5,076 nucleotides of DNA from an uncultured Anaerolineales bacterium. Its GTDB lineage: Bacteria; Chloroflexota; Anaerolineae; Anaerolineales; Villigracilaceae. A model generated the notes under the pieces. It was not told the origin of the DNA, did not search any database, and saw only the letters and a program-made list of their open reading frames with translations. This document shows positions 1 to 5,019 of this stretch, one piece after another. The first letter of the stretch is position 1. Every line of letters starts with the position of its first letter. A program made the translations under genes and the position numbers. Location: positions 1 through 5,076 of the forward strand of contig CALFXA010000269.1 in assembly GCA_937928015.1 (NCBI GenBank). Reading direction: 5' to 3'.

Positions 1-1
1 C

Positions 2-43
2 CTGTCCATCGGGCGGATTCCCAGCGAAGGCGGCGGGTCATGA
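2..43 (+). CDS. 3' end of an upstream gene (partial, product unknown)
   Basis: The frame starting at base 2 is open from the window edge and ends in a TGA at 41-43, reading LSIGRIPSEGGGS then stop. Its stop overlaps the ATG of the Hsp70-like gene in an ATGA arrangement, the usual geometry of translationally coupled genes in a bacterial operon. Only 13 codons are visible, so no family can be named. The alternative is that this is non-coding leader DNA, since 13 open codons in GC-rich DNA prove little; the exact ATGA overlap is the main support. Confidence 0.4.
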   Translation: MSIGRIPSEGGGS

Positions 44-1359
44 AAGTCGGCATCGATTTCGGCACCTCCAACTCGGGCGTGGCGGTCTACGATGGGGGGC
101 ACGTCCACCTGTTGCCCGTCGACCCGAAGAACGCCCTGCCCGAGGTCATCAAGACCGTGCTGTACATCACCCGCGATTATCGCTGCTATGTGGGGCAGGA
201 GGCGGTCGAGACCTACTACCGCGACAACGTCAACCGTCAGCGGCGTTACGTGAAGCAATGGGCGGGTGAGATCGATGTGTATGGCGCGGACATGCACTAC
301 GTACGCGACATCTACGTCTACGTGGACGAGCTTCAGCCTGGACGCTTGCTGCAATACCTCAAGACGGCGCTGCGGCGCGACGGTTACCAGGGCACGCAGA
401 TCTTCGAACGCTTCTTCAGCGTGGGCGACCTGGCCAAGATTTACCTGGCGATGCTCAAGCGCCGCGCCGAGTCGGTGCTGGGCGAACCGATCACGGCCGT
501 GACGTTGGGGCGGCCCGTCAAATTCTCCGAGTCGCCCGAACTGGATCGCAAGGCGCAGGAGACGCTGCGTCAGGCCGCGCTCGAAGCGGGCTTCAAGGAC
601 GTGGACTTCGAACTGGAGCCAATCGCCGCCGCGCTGGATTACGAGCAGACCATCAGCAAGCCGCAGAACGCCATCATCTTCGACTTCGGCGGCGGCACGC
701 TCGACATCGCTGTCATGCGTCTGGGCGACCCGCGCAAGCGCGAGGTCTATGCCAGTGGCGGCGTGGACATCGCGGGCAGCGACTTCGACCGCACCATCAT
801 CGAAAAGCGCATGCTGTCGCACTTCGGTGATGGACAGGTGAAGCATCACCCCGAGATCGCGGAGATGGTCCACGCCGTGCCTGACTGGATGGCCCTGCCC
901 GAATTGGGTACGCCCATCAACCGCAACATTCTGGAGAAAGCCATCCAGGCGGGGGTTGCCCCTGTCCGCTTGAAGGCGCTGGAGGGACTCATCTACAATG
1001 ATTTGGCTTTCACCTTCTACAACCGTGTGGAAGCGGCCAAGATCGCCCTCTCGGACGCGGGCGCGACGGTTATCCACATGGAGGACAAGGACATCGCGCT
1101 GTGGGAGCTTTATACTCGTTCCCAGTTTGAGAGTGACATTCAGCACTATCTGGCCGAGGTGGAGAAGGTGCTGCTCGATACGGTAGCCCGCTCGGGGCTG
1201 GAACCCGGTCAGATCGACGCGGTGGTCAAGACGGGCGGCTCGTCGAACATCCCATTGTTCACGGCCATGCTGGCCCGTCTCTTCGGCGCGGAGAAGGTCA
1301 AGGCATCCAATGTGTTCAGCAGTGTGGTGGCAGGCTTGGCGATTCGAGCGGGAAGATGA
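40..1359 (+). CDS. Hsp70-family protein, nucleotide-binding domain only (YegD-like)
   Basis: This 439-residue protein is an actin-fold ATPase of the Hsp70/DnaK superfamily, expected to be cytoplasmic. The phosphate-1 motif is at residues 3-13 (VGIDFGTSNSG), a connect-1-like EPIAAALDY at 193-201, the phosphate-2 motif at 212-225 (IIFDFGGGTLDIAV), a VEAAKIALS helix at 330-338 resembling the VEKAK segment of DnaK, and the adenosine motif at 395-405 (VVKTGGSSNIP). The protein ends about 35 residues after the adenosine motif, so the beta-sandwich substrate-binding domain and helical lid of DnaK (about 640 residues) are absent. The length matches the E. coli YegD group (about 450 residues), whose role is poorly known; canonical chaperone activity should not be assumed. 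ATG at 40 is chosen because the phosphate-1 motif begins at once, as is usual. The Shine-Dalgarno is weak (AAGG at 27-30 or GGCGGG at 32-37), in keeping with coupling to the upstream stop at 41-43. No strong terminator follows. Confidence 0.92.
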   Translation: MKVGIDFGTSNSGVAVYDGGHVHLLPVDPKNALPEVIKTVLYITRDYRCYVGQEAVETYYRDNVNRQRRYVKQWAGEIDVYGADMHYVRDIYVYVDELQPGRLLQYLKTALRRDGYQGTQIFERFFSVGDLAKIYLAMLKRRAESVLGEPITAVTLGRPVKFSESPELDRKAQETLRQAALEAGFKDVDFELEPIAAALDYEQTISKPQNAIIFDFGGGTLDIAVMRLGDPRKREVYASGGVDIAGSDFDRTIIEKRMLSHFGDGQVKHHPEIAEMVHAVPDWMALPELGTPINRNILEKAIQAGVAPVRLKALEGLIYNDLAFTFYNRVEAAKIALSDAGATVIHMEDKDIALWELYTRSQFESDIQHYLAEVEKVLLDTVARSGLEPGQIDAVVKTGGSSNIPLFTAMLARLFGAEKVKASNVFSSVVAGLAIRAGR

Positions 1360-1391
1360 ACTTCGTCGTATACTTGGGACCTGGGTATATC

Positions 1392-1420
1392 TTGTAAGTT
1401 TTCATCTTTTCTTGTATGCT
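1392..1420 (+). promoter_or_regulatory. Candidate sigma-70-type promoter for the SpoIIAA-like gene
   Basis: TTGTAA at 1392-1397 and TATGCT at 1415-1420 are separated by exactly 17 bases; each matches its consensus hexamer at 4 of 6 positions. They lie in a locally AT-rich part of the 139-bp gap between the Hsp70-like stop and the next start, which would put the transcript start near 1427 and give a leader of about 70 bases. An 11-base perfect palindrome (ACCAC-C-GTGGT, 1435-1445) lies just downstream and could be an operator. Support is by consensus match only. Confidence 0.35.
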
Positions 1421-1498
1421 TGATGCGTTTTTGAACCACCGTGGTGCGCGGAGGGTCGTTGCTGCGGGCGGAATCTCTATTTCTCAGGAATTAAGTTC

Positions 1499-1879
1499 AT
1501 GCCATACACAATCCACGTCAATGAAGAACTGCGCCTGCTTGAAATGAAACATCGGGGGGAACTCGTCTTCGCTGACTCGGTCACCCTGACCAATGAAATG
1601 CTGAAGGTGGCTGGGGAAAAGAATTGCGATCGTGTCCTAAGTGATTATCGCGAGACGACTCTGGCCTTGTCCACTCTGGAGATTTACAAGATGCCGCGTG
1701 TTATTCACGAAGCGGCTGTTGCCGCGGGATTGGATGCGCGCCGATTAAAGCGCGCGCTCGTGGCTGGAAAGGGTTCGCAATCCCTGCGATTCTTCGAGAT
1801 CATGAGTCACGACCTTGGGCATGTTGCCAAAGTCTTCTTCAGCATCGATGAAGCGCGGGCCTGGTTGTTGCAAGATTGA
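1499..1879 (+). CDS. SpoIIAA-like / STAS-SEC14-type small protein
   Basis: This 126-residue protein has no signal peptide, membrane segment or cysteine-rich motif apart from a lone Cys43, so it is probably cytoplasmic. Its pattern fits the SpoIIAA-like (STAS/SEC14-fold) family: an N-terminal strand pair 'YTIHVNEELRLLEMKHRGEL' (3-22), a helix, a central strand running into VLSDYRETTL (46-55), a helix over 58-75, a strand KRALVAG (84-90), then a helix and the C-terminal VFFSIDEARAWL (112-123), which resembles the 'F.d.deAl.WL' ending typical of the family. Members are small globular proteins of mostly unknown role, some thought to bind lipids or take part in partner-switch regulation; I cannot assign a specific function. 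The ATG has a good ribosome site (AGGAA, 1486-1490, 8 bases upstream). It converges on the surface-protein gene, sharing a terminator. Its last 21 codons are duplicated as a broken remnant at 4891-4955. Confidence 0.8.
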   Translation: MPYTIHVNEELRLLEMKHRGELVFADSVTLTNEMLKVAGEKNCDRVLSDYRETTLALSTLEIYKMPRVIHEAAVAAGLDARRLKRALVAGKGSQSLRFFEIMSHDLGHVAKVFFSIDEARAWLLQD

Positions 1880-1999
1880 TTCCGTCGGTAAAAAAGAGAC
1901 AGCCACCTTCAGGTGGCTGTCTCTTTGAATTACGGATGTATATTACGGCAGACTGAAGGCCCTGACGAGGAAGACGGCCATCTGGTCACGAGTGACGGG
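1814..1999. repeat. Long direct repeat, copy 1 (partner at 4891-5076)
   Basis: This segment spans codons 106-126 of the SpoIIAA-like gene, the shared terminator and the last 18 codons plus stop of the surface-protein gene. It aligns colinearly with 4891-5076 at an offset of 3077 bases, with about 20 substitutions and two single-base indels by eye (roughly 88% identity). Homology begins abruptly at codon 106: bases before 1814 and before 4891 do not match. The right end of homology is not reached because the window stops. Confidence 0.93.
1890..1926. terminator. Bidirectional intrinsic terminator between convergent genes
   Basis: A perfect 15-bp stem (1893-1907 pairing with 1912-1926) closes a TTCA loop at 1908-1911. 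It sits 13 bases after the SpoIIAA-like stop and 16 bases before the surface-protein stop on the other strand. On the minus strand the hairpin runs into six U residues (plus-strand A run 1890-1895), making a textbook intrinsic terminator for the surface-protein gene; on the plus strand the trailing U tract is only three long, so termination there should be weaker. A covarying second copy lies at 4966-5003. Confidence 0.9.
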
Positions 2000-4690
2000 C
2001 GTGGAAGGACAGTAATTCCCATTCCCGCAGCCGCCCGTGATACCCTCGTTGGCAAGTTGCTCGATCCAGGCGGCGGCCCAGTGCGTGGACGAGATATCGC
2101 CGAACATGGTGCCTGTCGCGGCGGGCGGCGTGTAACTGCCGCCATGCTCCCCACGCAGGAGGAAGATGGCCACCTGGTCGCGAGTGACGGCCAGGGTGGG
2201 ACAGTAATTCCCGTTCCCACATCCGCCTGTGATGCCCTCGTTGGCAAGCTGTTCGATCCAGGCGGCGGCCCAGTAATCCTGCGGGACATCTGCAAACATG
2301 GCGCCTGTGGCGGTGGGAGGTGTGTAGGTGGAGCCGTGTTCGCCGCGCAATAGGAAGACGGCCATCTGGTCGCGGGTGACGGTAGTGGCGGGACAATACA
2401 TCAGCGGGTTGGTGGAACATCCGCCAGTGACACCTGCAAAGTACAGACGTTCGATGGAGTCTTTGGCCCAGTAGCCAATTGGAACATCAGTGAAGATGGT
2501 GCCTGCCAGAACGGTGATGCTGACATCCTTCGATGTGTTGGTATAGCTGGCCGCGTCAGTAGGGACGAAGTCCACGTGCAGGGTGTGTGTACCTGCGGGG
2601 AGGTAAGTGCCGGCGGCAGGCGTGTAGGTAAAGGTCCCCGGGACATCCGCCGTGGCATTCAACTGTGTGGCGCTCAAGGGCGTACCGTAGGAGATATTGG
2701 CGGGATTGGCCCAGGTGAGGATCGGCGCGCCCTGCGTGACAGTGATACTGACCTCCTTGGAGGCGTTTGTGTAGTTGATCGCGTCGGTCGGGACGAAGTC
2801 CACATGCAGGGTGTGAATACCTGTGGTCAGGAATGACCCTGAGACTGGGGTATAGGTGAAGGTTCCTGGGATGCTGGCGGTGGCATTGAGCTGGGTGGCG
2901 CTCAAGGCAGTGCCGTAGGAGATATCGGCAGGGTTGGCCCAGGTGAGGACAGGCGTGGCCTGGGTCACGATGATGCTGACATCCCTGGAAGCAGGATCGT
3001 AATTGACCAGGTCGTTGGGCACGAAGTCGACATGCAGGGTATGTGTGCCCGCATTCAAGATCGTGCCTGTGGCAGGGATATAGGTGAAGGTGCCTGGAAC
3101 GCTGGCGGTGGCATTCAACTGGGTGTTGCTCAAGGATGTGCCGTAGGCGATGTCCGCGGGATTGGTCCAGGTGATGACCGGCGCGGCCCGCGTGACAGTA
3201 ATGTTGACGTCTTTGGACGCGTTGGCGTAGTGGACTGTATCATCTGGGACAAAGTCCACGTGCAGGGTGTGAGTACCCACTTCCAGAATCGTGCCGAGAG
3301 CGGGGGTGTAGGTAAAAGTCCCAGACACATTTGCAGTGGCGTTTAATTGTGTTGCACTCAAAGCCGTCCCATGAATAATATCAGCAGGGTTATCCCAGGT
3401 AAGGTCTGCCACTGTCTTGGAGACAAGCATGGCAACATGGTCTGCATTAGTGTTTCCGCCTGCATCGGTAAAATCCCCGCCGATGTATAGATTTGTATCG
3501 GAAAAGGCGGCGAAAGAAAATCCATTCAAAGGCGTTGCGCTGACGGCGGACCAGGAGGAGCCATCCCATTTCGCAAGATAGTCGGCATTGGGGTCGCCAC
3601 CCGCATTGGTAAACCAGCCCCCGACGTATAAATCTGTTCCATTGACTGCGAGTGTGTAGGTATCATGTTCCAAGGGCATGGTCCCCAGTGCAGACCAGGA
3701 TATGCCATCCCATTTGGCGACGTAATCTGCATTGGGATCCCCCCCGGCATCGGTGAAGGAACCCGCTGCATACATGTCTGTTCCGATAAATGCTATGTTA
3801 CCTATAAATGCATTTACTGGATTGGCCCCCAGGGCCGACCAGGATGAGCCATCCCACTTGGCAACATAATCTGCGTCGGGGTCCCCACCTGCATTGGTAA
3901 ACGCACCACTTACGTACAGATTCGCGTCATGGAGTTTGATATCTGTGACAGGACCATTTAACGGGATTGTACCCAGGGCAGACCAGGAAGTGCCATCCCA
4001 TTTGGCGATGTAATCTGCGTTTGGATCTCTACCCGCATAGGTAAATTCTCCGCCTATGTACATGTCCGAACCATCAAATTCAATGGTAGAGACAATGCTA
4101 TGTATATCTAGATCCCCTACTGCAGACCAGGATGTGCCATCCCATTTGGCAAGGTAATTAGCATTGGGATCTCCACCAGCGCTTATGATACCAGCCGCAT
4201 AGATGTCTGTGCCATGAATGGCAATATCGAAGACTCGGCCACTCATAGTGCCAAGTGCAGACCAGGATGTGCCGTCCCATTTGGCGATATTATCTGCATT
4301 TGGATCCCCTCCCGCATTCGTGAACCACCCGCCTACGTATACATCGGTCCCATCGAAGGCAATGGCGCGGACAGAGTCGTTCAATCCACTTCCCAACGGA
4401 GCCCAATCATCCACGGTCAGGGCTGCGGGTTGTAAAACAGGCTTATACGTTGGATCAAGGGTCACGTCGTAGTCGGCTATATCCAAGGCACCTGTATAGC
4501 CTGTATCCAGCCTCGCTGTGCCATCAGGATTCAGGATTGTTTCCATCGTGGATGGATGATCGACTGACGCGCTTTCTGCTGCGCTTACGGGAATGGTCAC
4601 GTTGGACAACGTAGCAACTGCTATTGCAAGCGTGACACCCGCACGTGCAATTACCTTCAAGACTGAGAGTGTTTTGTTTTTTGTTTGCAT
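1943..4690 (-). CDS. Secreted multi-domain surface protein: propeller-like, Ig-like and SLH repeats
   Basis: This 915-residue protein is predicted to be exported and held at the cell surface. Residues 1-37 form a Sec signal peptide (K4, K6, K12, R16, hydrophobic 17-33, cleavage likely after PVSA at 37). A linker (38-93) precedes seven repeats (about 96-425) of the form W-S-A-L-G ... D-x-Y-x-G-G-x-F-T-x-A-G-G-D-P-N-A-D ... A-K-W-D-G, with the key Trp at 96, 143, 188, 236, 284, 332 and 380; seven ~48-residue units suggest a seven-bladed beta-propeller. Four Ig-like repeats follow (about 428-729), with Trp at 432, 508, 584 and 660, exactly 76 apart, each containing HTLHVDFVP. Three SLH motifs (about 731-783, 798-846, 862-910) each carry a TRDQ(M/V)A(V/I)FL ending and a Cys pair; SLH domains generally bind secondary cell-wall polymers. 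No catalytic motif is visible, so a structural, adhesive or ligand-binding role is inferred. The ATG has TGGAGG five bases upstream. The next gene to the right encodes a paralogous C-terminus. Confidence 0.93.
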   Translation of the reverse strand: MQTKNKTLSVLKVIARAGVTLAIAVATLSNVTIPVSAAESASVDHPSTMETILNPDGTARLDTGYTGALDIADYDVTLDPTYKPVLQPAALTVDDWAPLGSGLNDSVRAIAFDGTDVYVGGWFTNAGGDPNADNIAKWDGTSWSALGTMSGRVFDIAIHGTDIYAAGIISAGGDPNANYLAKWDGTSWSAVGDLDIHSIVSTIEFDGSDMYIGGEFTYAGRDPNADYIAKWDGTSWSALGTIPLNGPVTDIKLHDANLYVSGAFTNAGGDPDADYVAKWDGSSWSALGANPVNAFIGNIAFIGTDMYAAGSFTDAGGDPNADYVAKWDGISWSALGTMPLEHDTYTLAVNGTDLYVGGWFTNAGGDPNADYLAKWDGSSWSAVSATPLNGFSFAAFSDTNLYIGGDFTDAGGNTNADHVAMLVSKTVADLTWDNPADIIHGTALSATQLNATANVSGTFTYTPALGTILEVGTHTLHVDFVPDDTVHYANASKDVNITVTRAAPVITWTNPADIAYGTSLSNTQLNATASVPGTFTYIPATGTILNAGTHTLHVDFVPNDLVNYDPASRDVSIIVTQATPVLTWANPADISYGTALSATQLNATASIPGTFTYTPVSGSFLTTGIHTLHVDFVPTDAINYTNASKEVSITVTQGAPILTWANPANISYGTPLSATQLNATADVPGTFTYTPAAGTYLPAGTHTLHVDFVPTDAASYTNTSKDVSITVLAGTIFTDVPIGYWAKDSIERLYFAGVTGGCSTNPLMYCPATTVTRDQMAVFLLRGEHGSTYTPPTATGAMFADVPQDYWAAAWIEQLANEGITGGCGNGNYCPTLAVTRDQVAIFLLRGEHGGSYTPPAATGTMFGDISSTHWAAAWIEQLANEGITGGCGNGNYCPSTPVTRDQMAVFLVRAFSLP
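1946..2500 (-). repeat. SLH repeat region (three motifs) of the surface protein
   Basis: Three S-layer-homology motifs start with FTDVP..YWA, FADVPQDYWAAAWIEQLA and FGDISSTHWAAAWIEQLA. Motifs 2 and 3 are nearly identical, sharing WAAAWIEQLANEGITGG and GNGNYCP, and at DNA level the two units are offset by 192 bases (GGACAGTAATTCCC at 2007 and its counterpart at 2199). Motif 1 is more diverged (GGCSTNPLMYCP). Each has two cysteines (758/766, 824/830, 888/894) bracketing the short loop. The recent 2/3 duplication could promote slippage or recombination. Confidence 0.88.
2504..3415 (-). repeat. Four tandem Ig-like repeats, 228-bp period
   Basis: Four units of exactly 76 codons share the pattern L-T-W-x-N-P-A-D-I-x-Y-G-T-x-L-S-x-T-Q-L-N-A-T, then PGTFTYTP, then HTLHVDFVP, then (S)KDVSITV. 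The period is exact in DNA: the AAGTCC-type word (plus strand) occurs at 2568, 2796, 3024 and 3252, each 228 bases apart. Such units in secreted bacterial proteins are usually Ig-like stalk domains, here linking the propeller to the SLH anchor. I do not assign a specific Pfam Ig group. Confidence 0.88.
3416..4411 (-). repeat. Seven propeller-like repeats, about 48 codons each
   Basis: Seven units encode W-S-A-(L/V)-G and G-G-x-F-T-(N/D/Y)-A-G-G-D-P-N-A-D motifs; spacing between the seven marker tryptophans is 47, 45, 48, 48, 48 and 48 residues. Units 1 and 6 share the identical 14-residue GGWFTNAGGDPNAD. Unit 2 (AAGIISAGGDPNANYL) and unit 7 (WSAVSATPL, lacking the final WDG) are the most degenerate. 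The count of seven and the unit length favour a closed seven-bladed beta-propeller. The DNA repeats are much less identical than the Ig region. Confidence 0.8.
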
Positions 4691-4694
4691 CTTT

Positions 4695-4700
4695 CCTCCA
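4695..4700 (-). promoter_or_regulatory. Ribosome binding site of the surface-protein gene
   Basis: On the minus strand TGGAGG lies four bases before the AAG-ATG junction end, giving TGGAGG-AAAG-ATG. It is the strongest Shine-Dalgarno in the window and fixes the start at 4690, from which a proper signal peptide is read at once. Confidence 0.85.
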
Positions 4701-4728
4701 TTTTTTTGTTCGATAGACCCTTAATTTC

Positions 4729-4746
4729 CTTATCAAACTTATCATA
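4729..4746 (-). promoter_or_regulatory. Candidate -10 element and overlapping direct repeat upstream of the surface-protein gene
   Basis: On the minus strand TATGAT (4746-4741) matches the -10 consensus at 5 of 6 positions and lies about 50 bases before the start codon. No good -35 sits 16-18 bases upstream; the hexamer at 17-bp spacing (TGGTCG) matches only 3 of 6. The same stretch contains two TGATAAG words in direct repeat with a 9-base period (plus strand CTTATCA at 4729-4735 and 4738-4744), which could be a regulator site or simple AT-rich leader. The rest of 4691-4890 is AT-richer non-coding DNA in which I see nothing else definite. Confidence 0.3.
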
Positions 4747-4890
4747 CACGCAAAAAAATACACCGACCATCACGATTTTGCAAGCCGAATGTCATTTCGA
4801 TTTGAAGTGATTTTGTCTGTCCCACCAGGCAGTAAGTTATAAAAAATCTTTCCCCCTTATCATGGAAACTTTCCCAAATCCACATTTCCG

Positions 4891-4955
4891 CTTGGGCGTG
4901 TTGCCAAGTCTTCTTCAGCATTGATGAAGCGCGGGCTTGGTTGCTGCAGGATTGA
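4891..4955 (+). pseudogene. Decapitated 3' remnant of the SpoIIAA-like gene
   Basis: This stretch matches codons 106-126 of the gene at 1499-1879 and keeps its stop codon (TGA, 4953-4955). Everything upstream of codon 106 is missing; the DNA before 4891 is unrelated. A one-base deletion (CCAAAGTC to CCAAGTC, near 4905-4908) shifts the frame, so only VFFSIDEARAWLLQD (4908-4952) reads in the ancestral frame. There is no in-frame start or ribosome site, so it should not make protein. It marks the left breakpoint of a tandem duplication that also brought in the terminator and the next surface-protein gene. Confidence 0.88.
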
Positions 4956-4965
4956 TTCTGTCGAT

Positions 4966-5003
4966 AAAAAAAGTAACAGCCACCTTCAGGTGGCTGTTAC
5001 TTT
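4966..5003. terminator. Second bidirectional-type terminator, covarying copy
   Basis: A perfect 15-bp stem (4970-4984 with 4989-5003) with loop TTCA repeats the hairpin at 1893-1926. On the minus strand it is followed by seven U residues (plus-strand A run 4966-4972), so it should terminate the partial surface-protein gene whose stop is at 5020-5022. Two adjacent base pairs differ from copy 1 (AG/CT there, TA/TA here) and both arms changed together, so pairing is fully kept. On the plus side there is now no intact gene to terminate. Confidence 0.9.
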
Positions 5004-5019
5004 GAATTACGGATGTGTA

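Noticed and set aside
1369..1389. Possible hairpin after the Hsp70-like gene (TATAC... GTATA)
   Set aside because: The stem needs three G-U wobbles and a three-base loop and no U tract follows directly, so it is not convincing as a terminator.
1209..1439. Minus-strand open frame of 76 codons
   Set aside because: It lies mostly antisense to the 3' end of the Hsp70-like gene, has no recognisable domain and would begin inside the promoter-like region of the next gene.
1930..2836. Several open frames on both strands over the SLH and Ig region (for example 1913-2353 + and 1930-2295 -)
   Set aside because: They overlap the 915-residue surface-protein gene in other frames, have low-complexity Gly/Arg/Pro-rich translations typical of GC-rich shadow frames, and lack family motifs; the first one even starts inside the terminator hairpin.
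2504..4411. Regularly spaced repeats that might suggest a CRISPR array or satellite DNA
   Set aside because: The periods are multiples of three, the units lie in one long open frame and encode recognisable protein repeats; there are no short identical repeats with unique spacers and no cas genes.
4524..4763. Minus-strand frame of 79 codons starting upstream of the surface protein
   Set aside because: It overlaps the signal-peptide coding region in another frame, whereas the frame starting at 4690 has a strong ribosome site and a clean signal peptide.
4801..4890. Possible small gene or RNA in the leader upstream of the surface-protein gene
   Set aside because: No open frame with a ribosome site and no stable inverted repeat could be seen; it appears to be AT-richer non-coding DNA up to the duplication breakpoint.
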